Shown here: one piece after another, positions 27,611 to 36,996 of the stretch
Layout: each line of letters begins with the position of its first letter
Position numbering within the stretch: the stretch's first letter is position 1
Origin: Winogradskyella sp. PC-19
Lineage (GTDB): Bacteria > Bacteroidota > Bacteroidia > Flavobacteriales > Flavobacteriaceae
Assembly: GCF_002163855.1 (NCBI RefSeq)
Contig: NZ_CP019332.1
Location: 1,839,145 to 1,903,144, forward strand
Length of the DNA stretch: 64,000 nucleotides
Direction: 5' to 3'
Notes under the pieces: generated by a model
Databases searched by the model: none
The model's input: only the letters and a program-made list of their open reading frames with translations
What the model was told of the DNA's origin: nothing
Position numbers and translations under genes: made by a program

Positions 27611-29566
27611 CTAGCTTTTTAAATCTAATTTTTCGAAATCAGAATTCATACTCACGAATTCTGGAACGATAGCTTTCATTTTCTTTACGATTTTGTCCGT
27701 CTGCTGATTTTTCGCATAATCAATTAGCTCTCTAATTTCACTATTAATGCTTTCATAATCATATGTTTCAACTTTAGCAATCATGATTTTGTCATTATAT
27801 GTTGGGAGTGTTGAAGATTTCTCATTTAACAGTTCTTCATATAATTTTTCACCTGGCCTAAGTCCTATAACTTTTATATCAATGTCTTTATAAGGTGTAA
27901 ATCCTGCAAGTCGAATGATTTTTTTTGCTAAATCAATAATTTTTACAGCCTCACCCATATCAAATATAAATACTTCTCCTCCATTACCCATTGCTCCTGC
28001 CTCAATTACTAACTGACAGGCTTCAGAAATGGTCATAAAATAGCGTATGATATCTGGGTGTGTTATTGTTAAAGGACCTCCTTCTTCAATCTGTCTTTTA
28101 AATAAAGGCACAACTGAGCCATTACTTCCTAATACATTTCCGAATCTTGTAGTTACGAAACTGGTATACTTCTTTAAATCTTTATCAGCATAATCTTGTA
28201 ATGCTTGTATGTAAATTTCAGCGATACGCTTAGAAGCTCCCATAACATTACTTGGATTTACAGCTTTATCAGTAGAAACCATTACAAACTTTGCCACATT
28301 ATATTTGTATGACAAATCTGCAATGTTTTTTGATCCTAGTACATTAGCAAAAATAGCTTCTGAAGGATAACTTTCCATCAGAGGCACATGTTTATAAGCA
28401 GCTGCATGATAAACTACGTCTGGTTTATTTTCCTTAAACAACGTCTCTGTTTTATTGAAATCTCTGACATCATTAACAACGGCCTTAAAATCAAGACTTG
28501 GAAAACTATTTTTAATTTCTAATTGTATTTGATATAGCGGTGATTCCGCTTGGTCTATAATGACTAATTTTTTTGGTTTATATCCCGCAATTTGTCTTAC
28601 AATCTCGCTTCCTATAGAACCTGCTCCGCCAGTTACAAAAACACACTTATTGAAGATTTCTTTAGCCACTAGCTTGTTGTCTAGCTTAATTGGGTCACGC
28701 TCTAAAATATCCTCAATCTGAATTTTCTCTATTTGACTTGTGATATTTTTGTTTTCTTCTATATCTGAAAGCAAAGGTGCTCTGTAAACCTTAAGGTTGT
28801 AATCTAGACACTTATCAATTAAGGCAACTGTTTCTTTCTTTGTTATTTTTTTATCAGCTAATATTAATGCTTGTGCTTTGTGAATTCTTAATGTAACAGC
28901 AATATTCCTTTGAATATTTACTATTGGTAATCCTAAAATTTGCTTGCTCTTATTTTTGGCTGTTTTATCAATAAACCCTAAAACTGAGTACCTGTGCGGT
29001 TTTTCTGATTTTAACGCACTTGCAATCGTTATTGCATTTTCGTCGGTACCATAAACCAGTACTTTAAGCTCATTCTCTTTATCAGAATAATTTAAATAAA
29101 CCTCAAAAACCTGCTTAACTAATACTCTAAAAAGAAATAATCCACAAAACGAAATGACAGTATAGATTAATAATGCAGGTATAAAAATGATTTCAGAATC
29201 ACTATATAAATAAACTATGTAATAAGCTACCAATATTGTAATTAGAGTTGAGATGGAGGCAACTAAAAACCTTACTGCGTCTAGAAAAGTAGAATGTCTA
29301 ATCAATCCAGAATAAGTCCTGTAAAGAATAAAAAAGGCAATATTTACAAATATTATAACAACTTCTGTGGTCGAAAAAGAAAAATCAAAAACCTGATCTT
29401 TTATTTTACTAACAATCAATTTTGTTGTCAATAAGGAAAGAAGAAGTATCGTCGAGTCAAAACCCAAAATAGCCCATCTTGGCAAATAACCTATGTTTTT
29501 AAAATCTAGTCGTTTTTTACTAGAATCTAATACTTGATATAATGCTTGCCAAAATTTTTTTAACAT
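27611..29566 (-). CDS. Membrane UDP-GlcNAc 4,6-dehydratase, PglF/WbpM/CapD type
   Basis: The protein has 651 residues. Four N-terminal membrane helices (about 30-145), a Rossmann-like middle domain (KVLVYGTDENAITIAS near 165) and the C-terminal catalytic SDR domain (VTGGAGSIGSEIVRQ near 310, STDKAVNPSNVMGASKR near 430) make the complete WbpM/PglF layout. It converts UDP-GlcNAc to the 4-keto-6-deoxy sugar. With the PglE-, PglD- and PglC-like genes just upstream it forms the route to UDP-di-N-acetylbacillosamine. An 82-bp spacer before it holds a possible -7 element. Confidence 0.92.
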   Translation of the reverse strand: MLKKFWQALYQVLDSSKKRLDFKNIGYLPRWAILGFDSTILLLSLLTTKLIVSKIKDQVFDFSFSTTEVVIIFVNIAFFILYRTYSGLIRHSTFLDAVRFLVASISTLITILVAYYIVYLYSDSEIIFIPALLIYTVISFCGLFLFRVLVKQVFEVYLNYSDKENELKVLVYGTDENAITIASALKSEKPHRYSVLGFIDKTAKNKSKQILGLPIVNIQRNIAVTLRIHKAQALILADKKITKKETVALIDKCLDYNLKVYRAPLLSDIEENKNITSQIEKIQIEDILERDPIKLDNKLVAKEIFNKCVFVTGGAGSIGSEIVRQIAGYKPKKLVIIDQAESPLYQIQLEIKNSFPSLDFKAVVNDVRDFNKTETLFKENKPDVVYHAAAYKHVPLMESYPSEAIFANVLGSKNIADLSYKYNVAKFVMVSTDKAVNPSNVMGASKRIAEIYIQALQDYADKDLKKYTSFVTTRFGNVLGSNGSVVPLFKRQIEEGGPLTITHPDIIRYFMTISEACQLVIEAGAMGNGGEVFIFDMGEAVKIIDLAKKIIRLAGFTPYKDIDIKVIGLRPGEKLYEELLNEKSSTLPTYNDKIMIAKVETYDYESINSEIRELIDYAKNQQTDKIVKKMKAIVPEFVSMNSDFEKLDLKS

Positions 29567-29594
29567 CTCTTGGGTTTACTATTTATAGTGCTTG

Positions 29595-29602
29595 CAAATA
29601 TC
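29595..29602 (-). promoter_or_regulatory. Possible -7 element for the pglF-ugd-uxs segment
   Basis: The minus strand reads GATATTTG, one mismatch to TAnnTTTG, 28 bp before the PglF-like ATG in an 82-bp spacer, one of the longer gaps in this minus-strand block. No -33 box was identified, so this is tentative. Confidence 0.3.
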
Positions 29603-29648
29603 TTAATTATAATCAGAATAGAGAAATTAATTAAATTTTTGGCTTTAT

Positions 29649-30785
29649 CTATGATTCTTCAACTAGCTTTATAACAGTTTCGGAAATTCTATTTCTATCT
29701 TGTTCACTTAAGTTAGAACCACTTGGAAGACACAGTCCTTTTGAAAATAGTTGTTCGCTCTCATCATTTCCATAATAGGCTGAGTTTAAAAAAACAGGCT
29801 GAAGATGCATTGGTTTCCATAGTGGTCTTGTTTCAATGTTTGCTTCTAACATTGCTTTTTGGAAATTTTGTCTTGTAATTTTAGCACCTTGTTCGATTGT
29901 AATACAACTTAACCAATGATTTGAAATTCGGTCATTGTTTGATTCTTGAAAAACCTTAACTCCACTAATATTTTTAAAAAGGTTTTTGTAAAATACATTC
30001 ATTTTTTGGCGTAGTCCAATATGTTTGTCAAGAACTTCCATTTGTCCTCTTCCAATACCAGCGCTTATATTACTCATTCTATAGTTATACCCAACTTTAG
30101 AATGTTGATAATGTGGAGCATTATCTCGAGCCTGAGTGGCATAAAAGATAGTTTCTTTCTTTTGTTCTTTAGTATTACAAATTAAAGCGCCACCGCCAGA
30201 CGTTGTTATTATCTTATTTCCATTAAAAGATAAAATAGAATAATCACCGAAAGTACCGCATTTCTTGCCTTTGTAAGAAGAGCCTAAAGCCTCTGCAGCA
30301 TCTTCAATTAGTGGAATTTGATATTTCTCAGCTACTTCTAAAATTTCATCAACTTGAGCTGGCATGCCATAAAGATGCACCAAAATAATTGCTTTTGGTT
30401 TTTTTCCTTTTGACACTCTATCCTTTATGGCTTCTTCTAAATGATTTGGACACATGTTCCAAGTTTCATTTTCACTATCAATAAAAATTGGTGTCGCGCC
30501 CTGATAAATTATTGGATTTGCAGAACCGCAAAAAGTAAAGGTTTGACACAGAACTTCATCTCCACGAGAAACTCCAAGCTGTAATAAAGCCAAGTGTATA
30601 GCAGCTGTTCCTGAGGATAGGCCAGCAACATATTTATTTTCTTTTAAATAAGATTCTATATCAGTCTCGAAACCTATTACATTAGGGCCTAAAGGCGCTA
30701 TCCAGTTAGTATCAAACGCTTCTTTGACAAATTTTTGTTCAGAACCTCCCATATGAGGAGATGATAGCCATATCTTAGATTTCAT
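29649..30785 (-). CDS. UDP-4-keto-sugar aminotransferase, PglE-like (DegT/DnrJ/EryC1 family)
   Basis: The protein has 378 residues, a PLP-dependent sugar aminotransferase. The PLP lysine is in LSFNGNKIITTSGGG near residue 190, the aspartate contacting the PLP ring is in LIEDAAEALG, and the phosphate site is SSGTAAIHLAL. With PglF-, PglD- and PglC-like neighbours, its expected job is to form UDP-4-amino-4,6-dideoxy-GlcNAc. The start overlaps the end of the PglD-like gene by 11 nt. It could also cover the otherwise missing WbpE step, but context favours PglE. Confidence 0.92.
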   Translation of the reverse strand: MKSKIWLSSPHMGGSEQKFVKEAFDTNWIAPLGPNVIGFETDIESYLKENKYVAGLSSGTAAIHLALLQLGVSRGDEVLCQTFTFCGSANPIIYQGATPIFIDSENETWNMCPNHLEEAIKDRVSKGKKPKAIILVHLYGMPAQVDEILEVAEKYQIPLIEDAAEALGSSYKGKKCGTFGDYSILSFNGNKIITTSGGGALICNTKEQKKETIFYATQARDNAPHYQHSKVGYNYRMSNISAGIGRGQMEVLDKHIGLRQKMNVFYKNLFKNISGVKVFQESNNDRISNHWLSCITIEQGAKITRQNFQKAMLEANIETRPLWKPMHLQPVFLNSAYYGNDESEQLFSKGLCLPSGSNLSEQDRNRISETVIKLVEES

Positions 30786-31392
30786 ATTTCTTTTTCTTTA
30801 TTATTTTTCCCGGATTACCAACAATTGTAACGTTATCTGGCACATCAGAAATAATAACGCTACCAGCTCCTATGGTTACATTTTTCCCTACTGTTACACC
30901 CTGAATGATAACACTTCCCGCTCCTACATGAGAGCCTTCACCAACTCTTGTATTGCCACAGAGAGTTGAATTTGGGGATACATGAACATAATCCTCTATA
31001 ACACAATCATGGTCAATTGAAGAGGCTGTGTTTATTATACAATGTTTTCCAATTTTAACCGAAGAATTAATTATTGCCCCGGCCATTACTACTGAACCTT
31101 TAGCTATGTCTACAGAGGCATCAACTATTGCATTTGGATGTATTAGCTTGCAAAAAACATCTTTTTGAATGGATTCTGCTATTTTTTTTCTAATCTGATT
31201 ATTTCCAATAGAAATTATAAGGTTTCCTTTAACTTCATCTTGATTAAAACCACTACTAACTTTGATATTAAGGATTTCTTTAGTTGCTTTATTATCATCA
31301 AATACTTTGACAACATTTCCGCCATTACGTAAAATCATATCTATAATAACTTTGCAATGACCACTTGCTCCATATAAATAAAATTCATTCAT
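30775..31392 (-). CDS. UDP-4-amino-sugar N-acetyltransferase, PglD-like
   Basis: The protein has 205 residues. An N-terminal nucleotide-binding half ([17 protein letters not shown]) is followed by a left-handed beta-helix of hexapeptide repeats (about 90-195: [33 protein letters not shown]), the PglD/NeuD layout. PglD acetylates the C4 amine to give UDP-di-N-acetylbacillosamine. The catalytic His is probably in [13 protein letters not shown] near residue 125. The gene overlaps both neighbours (8 and 11 nt), so PglC-D-E are tightly coupled. Confidence 0.92.
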   Translation of the reverse strand: MNEFYLYGASGHCKVIIDMILRNGGNVVKVFDDNKATKEILNIKVSSGFNQDEVKGNLIISIGNNQIRKKIAESIQKDVFCKLIHPNAIVDASVDIAKGSVVMAGAIINSSVKIGKHCIINTASSIDHDCVIEDYVHVSPNSTLCGNTRVGEGSHVGAGSVIIQGVTVGKNVTIGAGSVIISDVPDNVTIVGNPGKIIKKKKYEI

Positions 31393-31993
31393 TTCCTAAA
31401 AAGGGTGTTGTGGTGGCTTGTCCCTGATTATTTATTCCTTCTGATTTAAAGACTTTAATTACTGTTAATAACAGTATTTTTAAATCCAATATGAAGCTGA
31501 TTTTTTGCACATACCATACATCATATTCAAACTTCTTTTCCCAACTAATAGCATTTCTTCCATTTACTTGTGCCCAACCAGTTATACCTGGTTTTACGTA
31601 ATGCCTTGTTTTTTGAAATTCATTATACAAAGATAAATACTCTGGTAATAATGGTCTTGGCCCTATTAGACTCATATCTCCTTTGAGAACATTAAATAGT
31701 TGAGGGATTTCGTCCAATGAGGTTTTACGTATGAATTTACCTAAGCCTGTAAGTCGTTTAGCATCTGGCAACAGTTGCCCCTGCTTATCTTTATTATCAG
31801 TCATTGTTTTAAACTTAACGACTTTAAAAATTTTTTCGTTTTTGCCTGGCCTTCTTTGAAAGAAAAAAGCGCTTCCTCTATTATAGAAAGTAAGTAAAAC
31901 AGTAATAATCAGAAATATTGGGCTTAAGAGAATAAGTCCAAAAAGAGATGCGAAAACATCTAATAATCTTTTAAAGAATTCCTTATAAAACAT
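31385..31993 (-). CDS. Phosphosugar transferase, PglC-like
   Basis: A 202-residue short phosphoglycosyltransferase with one N-terminal re-entrant membrane segment ([20 protein letters not shown]). Conserved blocks are [39 protein letters not shown] and [14 protein letters not shown]. PglC moves phospho-bacillosamine from UDP to undecaprenyl phosphate and so starts a glycan. The catalytic Asp-Glu pair is the DE in SLDEIPQ. It overlaps the GT4 gene upstream and pglD downstream. It differs from the long WcaJ-like enzyme also in the locus. Confidence 0.93.
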   Translation of the reverse strand: MFYKEFFKRLLDVFASLFGLILLSPIFLIITVLLTFYNRGSAFFFQRRPGKNEKIFKVVKFKTMTDNKDKQGQLLPDAKRLTGLGKFIRKTSLDEIPQLFNVLKGDMSLIGPRPLLPEYLSLYNEFQKTRHYVKPGITGWAQVNGRNAISWEKKFEYDVWYVQKISFILDLKILLLTVIKVFKSEGINNQGQATTTPFLGNE

Positions 31994-33179
31994 CTATTAC
32001 TGCTTTTTGATATTTTTCTGCTAATTGTTTGAATAAAAAATTGTTTTTCAAATAATCATAGCCTCTTTCTCCATACTTCTCTAATTCAGAATTTTCCATA
32101 TTGCTTACCGAATATAGCACTTTACTCAAAGTGTCTGCATCTTCTGCAGGTACAACCCAACCACAATTTGATTTGTGAATAATTGTATTTTCTATATCAG
32201 CACACATAATTACTGGCTTAGATGCATTCAAATAGTCAAATAATTTATTTGGCGATATCCCAAATTTATAAAGTTCTATCTTCTTCCAACTTAATATGCA
32301 GGCATCCATTTTTTCTAAAAAGCTTTGCACCTGCGGTTTAGGGATCTTACCAAGAAAGGTAATATTACTGCCTGAGATACTTTTTAAATATCCTTCTTGA
32401 TCTCCATAACCAATTAAACATAAATGTAGATTACTATTTTGCAATGAATTAAAAGCTCTAACTACGACTTCCATACAGTTTGCTTTACCTATTGTGCCAG
32501 CATAACCAATTAGAAATTTACTTTTTGGTATATTATTTTCTACTTTAATACTAAGCTCTTCTTGGCTGCCAGACTCATCAAATCCATTTGAAATCCACTC
32601 GAAAGGGATGTGTTTTCTGTGAGGCACAACTTGATATACATGATTGTGTGCGTTTGCTAAATTAGATACAAAAAAATCTGCATTGTTGTAACCTAGTTTT
32701 TCGCAATATGACAAAAGTTTAATGAATGGGTGAGATTTTGAGTATCCTGCTAATTCTAAAGGTGTAAGCGGCCATATATCTCTAATCTCATGAACTATTT
32801 TAACGTCTTCGAATTTTTTCTTAAAGAATTTAATCAATAACAAAGGAAACAATGACATTGTAGAAATTACAATAACATCTGGCTTTTCTAACTTCTTATA
32901 ATTAAAAAAACGAAGCTTTAGAGCAAAGTGAAATAAGTTTAAAATTCTGAAAATACTAGAGCTATACTTTAAAATCTTTAGGTTGATTATTTTTATTCCG
33001 TTCTCATCATTTACTTCATTATTACTGATGTTTTGATGGATATGAGAATAACTTCCTGTAAAAAGAGTTACGCTATTGTTGTGTTTAAGATGATTAGCTA
33101 AAGCAAAATGACGATGCGTTTGTCCACATAAACTTGGAGAAGTAATATATTGATTTATGAACCAAACTTTTTTTGCCAT
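31983..33179 (-). CDS. Glycosyltransferase family 4
   Basis: The protein has 398 residues with a GT-B fold. The N-terminus ([26 protein letters not shown]) is the acceptor-side pattern of WbuB-like enzymes; the donor side has [17 protein letters not shown] near 225 and [18 protein letters not shown] near 300. Its start lies 14 bp after the amidotransferase gene, and its end overlaps the PglC-like gene by 11 nt, so it may add the second sugar to lipid-linked bacillosamine (inference). Confidence 0.92.
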   Translation of the reverse strand: MAKKVWFINQYITSPSLCGQTHRHFALANHLKHNNSVTLFTGSYSHIHQNISNNEVNDENGIKIINLKILKYSSSIFRILNLFHFALKLRFFNYKKLEKPDVIVISTMSLFPLLLIKFFKKKFEDVKIVHEIRDIWPLTPLELAGYSKSHPFIKLLSYCEKLGYNNADFFVSNLANAHNHVYQVVPHRKHIPFEWISNGFDESGSQEELSIKVENNIPKSKFLIGYAGTIGKANCMEVVVRAFNSLQNSNLHLCLIGYGDQEGYLKSISGSNITFLGKIPKPQVQSFLEKMDACILSWKKIELYKFGISPNKLFDYLNASKPVIMCADIENTIIHKSNCGWVVPAEDADTLSKVLYSVSNMENSELEKYGERGYDYLKNNFLFKQLAEKYQKAVIDVL

Positions 33180-33193
33180 TGTATACTTTTAAA

Positions 33194-34336
33194 TTATTTT
33201 GAAAGAATACCTTTTTTTCTAAGAAAATTGAGAACTAATTTAATTTTATCAACCTTACTAGCCTTATTTTTAAATTCTAAAAAGCTCTTAGTAGGTTGTT
33301 TCATTATCTGATTAAACTCTTTCTCTGTATAATCAAATTTTTTATGAACAAAATCCATATCATGATTTAACATTTCGGCTGAAGGATAGGTTTCTTTTTC
33401 AAGTTCTTTAAGAGCTTCTTTTCTTGTTAATTGTCCTGCTCTAATTAAATCTGATACATGGCCTCTTCGTTTATCTATATTAAATTTTTTAGGCAAAATA
33501 TATCCTTGATAAAATCTTGTATATACAGACTCGTAATGTTTGCCTCCGTAATAAACCCAGTCTAATTCGTTTTTTAAAACTTCCATAGCCTCATCTTTAT
33601 TGTAATCCATATAATTGAGTATAGATACAACTTTAATTCTCTTTAGAAAGGTCCAATTAAACAAATCAAAGAAAGAAAAATGAGGGTAAGGTTTTAGTGA
33701 TTGTCCATTACCAAATTTTTTATAGACGTCTTTTATATAAGTCCAATCAGAATGTCCGTAAGACCACATCCTTACTGCCATAGATTCCGTAGCAAAATTC
33801 ATTCCGCTAATTATATATTTAATTCCTCTCTTGCTTGCTTCCTTAAATAAAAGTGCATTGATAGCGTGATCTGTAGGGATTTCTCCATCTGGAGTTGATG
33901 CATTTAAAAAAGCTTTTTGTAAGTCACTAAACACATCCCAATCTATAACATATGTGTGTAAATCAATATCTAGTTTATCTAGAGTTTTTTCAATATTACT
34001 TACAGCTAGCTCTGAATTCCATCCATTATCAAAATGAATGGCTAAAGGGTTTAAGCCCATTTCTTTAATGCGATAAGCAACATATGTACTATCTACACCT
34101 CCAGAAACACCTATGATACAGTCGTACTCTTTGTTTTTTCCACTAGCTTTTATACTGGCAATAACTTTGCTTAATTCAGTTTTTGCTACATCTCCAGAAA
34201 AGGTTCTTGTTTGTACTAGACTATCATATCTTTCACAATGGTTACATACGCCCTGACTATTATATGTTATTTCGGGATCTGACCCATCCATCACACATCT
34301 ACTACAAATGTTTTGCTTATTCTCTTCTAAATTCAT
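33194..34336 (-). CDS. N-acetyl sugar amidotransferase, WbpG/PseA-like
   Basis: The protein has 380 residues. An N-terminal zinc-type Cys cluster (CSRCVMDGSDPEI, then CNHC) is followed by the PP-loop ATP pyrophosphatase motif GVSGGVDSTY near residue 77. This is the family that turns an N-acetyl group into an acetamidino group using ammonia from a HisH/HisF pair. Both partners lie directly upstream (1 and 2 bp gaps), as in wbpG-hisH2-hisF2 of Pseudomonas aeruginosa O5. The likely acceptor is the 2,3-diacetamido sugar of the WbpA/B/D route. Confidence 0.92.
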   Translation of the reverse strand: MNLEENKQNICSRCVMDGSDPEITYNSQGVCNHCERYDSLVQTRTFSGDVAKTELSKVIASIKASGKNKEYDCIIGVSGGVDSTYVAYRIKEMGLNPLAIHFDNGWNSELAVSNIEKTLDKLDIDLHTYVIDWDVFSDLQKAFLNASTPDGEIPTDHAINALLFKEASKRGIKYIISGMNFATESMAVRMWSYGHSDWTYIKDVYKKFGNGQSLKPYPHFSFFDLFNWTFLKRIKVVSILNYMDYNKDEAMEVLKNELDWVYYGGKHYESVYTRFYQGYILPKKFNIDKRRGHVSDLIRAGQLTRKEALKELEKETYPSAEMLNHDMDFVHKKFDYTEKEFNQIMKQPTKSFLEFKNKASKVDKIKLVLNFLRKKGILSK

Positions 34337-35092
34337 TTAGTTTAGTATGTTTTTTAAATCTTTTTGAGTAGGGTAATTGATTAGTACAGCTCTATGTTTT
34401 CCTTTAAAAACAAACATGCTTCCTGCTGCAACTGCAGATGCACCATGACTTATAGCTTCTTTAAAATGATTAAGTTCCCCTGCTCCGCCTAGAGCTACAA
34501 TAGGGATTTCTAACTGATTTGAAACCTTTTCTATTAATTTTAAATCAAACCCTTTCATAACACTATCATTATCTATGGATTGTAAAATAAGTTCTCCCGC
34601 TCCAGCTTTTGCAATATTTTGTATGTGACTATCCAAACTTATCTTGTTTTTCTTTGTTCCAGAGAAAGTATAGGCTTCATGACTACCCCAAATGTTCTTT
34701 TTTATGTCTACACTTACTACTATACTTTGAGTGCCATAAATTTTAGCTGCATTTGTAATAAGTTGATAATTAGTAGAAGCTGAGTTTATTATAACCTTCT
34801 CAACACCTTGGTCAAAAACTTTTTTTATGTGTTCTATAGTTTTTATTCCACCACCATAGGCTAATGGCATAAAACATTCAGTTGCTATATTCTTAATTTT
34901 TGAATAATTAGGTTCTCTATTTTCTTTTGATGCGAAAATATCTAGTATAACTAGTTCATCTACTTCTTTTTCATTAAAAATCTTAACCGCATTTAATGGG
35001 TCTCCTAAGTAGGTCTGTGTTTTAAACTTGTGTGTTTTTATAATACCACTACCCTTTAAAGATAGTACGGGAATGACTCTAGTTTTTAGCAT
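34337..35092 (-). CDS. HisF-like subunit for sugar amidination (WbuZ type)
   Basis: A 251-residue (beta/alpha)8 barrel homologous to HisF. The canonical catalytic Asp of true HisF near residue 11 is absent: the segment reads VIPVLSLKGSG, as expected for the WbuZ branch that handles ammonia transfer rather than histidine synthesis. IVALGGAGEL and AVAAGSMFVF in the C-terminal half are phosphate-site remnants. It lies between the HisH-like and WbpG-like genes without real spacing. Confidence 0.9.
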   Translation of the reverse strand: MLKTRVIPVLSLKGSGIIKTHKFKTQTYLGDPLNAVKIFNEKEVDELVILDIFASKENREPNYSKIKNIATECFMPLAYGGGIKTIEHIKKVFDQGVEKVIINSASTNYQLITNAAKIYGTQSIVVSVDIKKNIWGSHEAYTFSGTKKNKISLDSHIQNIAKAGAGELILQSIDNDSVMKGFDLKLIEKVSNQLEIPIVALGGAGELNHFKEAISHGASAVAAGSMFVFKGKHRAVLINYPTQKDLKNILN

Positions 35093-35094
35093 TA

Positions 35095-35703
35095 TTATAG
35101 ATTAACAAAATTTCTCAATACTTCTAAGCCAAATTTATGGCTTTTTTCAGGATGAAATTGTACTCCAAAAATATTATTCTTTTCTAAGGCAGATGCAAAC
35201 GTGTTTATATAATTTGTTGTTGTTAAAACTTCTTCTTCTGCGTTAGATTTTACGTAATAAGAATGTACAAAATAATATCTCTTTTCTTCTTCGACATCTG
35301 TAATAATCTTACTTTCTTTCTTTATGTCTACAATATTCCAACCCATGTGAGGTATTTTCATTTTTTTTTCTTCAGATTTAAACTTAACCACCTCTGCGTT
35401 AAACCAACCAAGGCCTTTATGATCTCCTTCTTCAGAAAACTCAGTCATCAATTGCATTCCTAAGCAAATACCTAAGATTGGTGTTTTATCTTCTAGCACT
35501 TTCTTATTTATAACATCTATTAGTCCGGAGTTTTTTAGTTGACTCATACCGTGGTCAAAAGAACCCACTCCAGGTAATATAAGCTTTTCGGAATTTTCTA
35601 TTAAATCTATTGAATTCGTAATCTGAGATTTGTGTCCAATTCTCTTTATCATGTTTTCTATAGACCCCAAATTCCCGGCACCATAATCTATAATACTAAT
35701 CAT
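35095..35703 (-). CDS. HisH-like glutamine amidotransferase for sugar amidination
   Basis: A 202-residue class-I glutaminase. The nucleophile Cys is in LGICLGMQLMTEF near residue 80, and the His/Glu pair is in GVQFHPEKSH near residue 183. It frees ammonia from glutamine and passes it through the HisF-like barrel to the WbpG-like enzyme. Absence of other his genes and the adjacent amidotransferase argue against a histidine role. It overlaps the wzy-like gene upstream by 8 nt. Confidence 0.92.
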   Translation of the reverse strand: MISIIDYGAGNLGSIENMIKRIGHKSQITNSIDLIENSEKLILPGVGSFDHGMSQLKNSGLIDVINKKVLEDKTPILGICLGMQLMTEFSEEGDHKGLGWFNAEVVKFKSEEKKMKIPHMGWNIVDIKKESKIITDVEEEKRYYFVHSYYVKSNAEEEVLTTTNYINTFASALEKNNIFGVQFHPEKSHKFGLEVLRNFVNL

Positions 35704-36898
35704 TTGTTAATTTATTTTGATTTATTGTTTCTTCTTTATAAACTAATAGTAGTCCTAAAATTAAGAAGAACACCCATAAATCTGTGATATTACTTGACTT
35801 CATCGCTTCTAAAAATAAAAACATAAACATAGCTTTTAAAATAAATTTACCTCTAATAATAAAAACTGGAATAAATATAACTAACATTAACATTAACATA
35901 CCAAAAATACCCATTTCAAACCAAGCTTCTAAAAAGATGTTGTGTGGATACCATCTCATATCTTGACCGTTTGTAACTAAGCCGAAACTACCTATGCCAA
36001 AGCCAATAAATATTGTGAATGGAGTGGATAATATATATTCTAAAGTCAAGCTATAATGATTTAGCCTCCCTAGACTAGATTTGTCTTCTGAAATATTTAA
36101 CAATGATTGAAATCTTCCTATCCCTATTTTTACTATATCTGATATTTTATCATAGTACCTATAAAGTACTATACTTAACCCTATGAGTATAATACAAAGA
36201 AAATAGAGTTGTTTTTTCTTTACTTTAAATTTTAAAATAGTCTTAATGAAATATTTGTAATGAAACGTTAATATTGTAGCTGCTGAAAACAGGAAAGAGC
36301 CTCTACTTCCCATTCCTATCATTAAGCAGAGTAGTAAAACAACCGAAAGCCACTTTTTCTTAAAGCTCTCGTATATTAAAACTAAAGATAAATTAACTCC
36401 AATCCCTAAATAAACAACATTAAACACAAAAAAAGTATTATTGTTTTCTAAACCTCTAAGGTAAAAGTTAGATGGCAACCAATATCTATAGCGCTCATAT
36501 ATAAAAAAGACTCCAAGCGCAACTGAGAAAATCTTTATGATTTTTATAATTCTACCAAGCTTTATTTTTTTAACAAAAACAGGATAGGAGAATAATAAAA
36601 TATTGATAATAAAATTAGTTGCTTTTGTGTATTTATAACTCGAAGATGGTGAGTATATGAGAGATATAATTATAAGTCCATAGAAAGCTAATAATATAGA
36701 AAAGACAACAAAATACGTTTTAGAAACTTGTATCTTTCTGATAAATAAATTAAAGAATATATCTAATACAACTATAATTAAAGTTAATAATGTAAAGTTA
36801 ATATTTAACAAATAGGCATTAATAAAGTTATTTAATGTACCTGATAGAACAATAATTGCAATTAATATATTTTGAAACCGAATATGTAGTTGCTCCAT
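35696..36898 (-). CDS. O-antigen polymerase/ligase-like membrane protein (Wzy family, minus strand)
   Basis: A 400-residue protein with about ten to twelve membrane helices. Its large periplasmic loop and conserved C-terminal pattern (WYPHNIFLEAWFEMGIFG near residue 320) mark the Wzy_C/O-antigen ligase family. It either polymerises lipid-linked repeat units or ligates them to lipid A-core; sequence cannot decide. ATG at 36898 is preferred over the GTG just before it. A TATATTTG element lies upstream. It faces a second such gene head to head and leads the hisH-hisF-wbpG-GT4-pgl genes. Confidence 0.88.
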   Translation of the reverse strand: MEQLHIRFQNILIAIIVLSGTLNNFINAYLLNINFTLLTLIIVVLDIFFNLFIRKIQVSKTYFVVFSILLAFYGLIIISLIYSPSSSYKYTKATNFIINILLFSYPVFVKKIKLGRIIKIIKIFSVALGVFFIYERYRYWLPSNFYLRGLENNNTFFVFNVVYLGIGVNLSLVLIYESFKKKWLSVVLLLCLMIGMGSRGSFLFSAATILTFHYKYFIKTILKFKVKKKQLYFLCIILIGLSIVLYRYYDKISDIVKIGIGRFQSLLNISEDKSSLGRLNHYSLTLEYILSTPFTIFIGFGIGSFGLVTNGQDMRWYPHNIFLEAWFEMGIFGMLMLMLVIFIPVFIIRGKFILKAMFMFLFLEAMKSSNITDLWVFFLILGLLLVYKEETINQNKLTND

Positions 36899-36926
36899 CA
36901 CCTATTTAAAAAGCGTATTTAGCTAG

Positions 36927-36934
36927 CAAATATA
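36927..36934 (-). promoter_or_regulatory. Candidate -7 element for the wzy-hisH-hisF-wbpG-pgl transcript
   Basis: The minus strand reads TATATTTG, a full match, 28 bp before the ATG at 36898. No -33 TTG at 19-21 bp. It would drive the minus-strand genes from wzy through at least the PglE-like gene. Confidence 0.5.
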
Positions 36935-36967
36935 ATGTATATATAGTGATATACTTTGTTTTTTGGT

Positions 36968-36975
36968 TATTTTTG
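36968..36975 (+). promoter_or_regulatory. Candidate -7 element for the plus-strand wzy-like gene
   Basis: TATTTTTG is a full TAnnTTTG match, 21 bp before the ATG at 36997. No -33 box at the usual distance. Its position inside the longer open frame beginning with GTG at 36946 supports ATG 36997 as the start. Confidence 0.5.
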
Positions 36976-36996
36976 GATGACTCAACTACTGTGTTC

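Noticed and set aside
34337-35703. HisF/HisH as histidine biosynthesis genes
   Set aside because: The HisF-like protein lacks the catalytic Asp near residue 11, no other his genes are present and the WbpG-like amidotransferase is adjacent.
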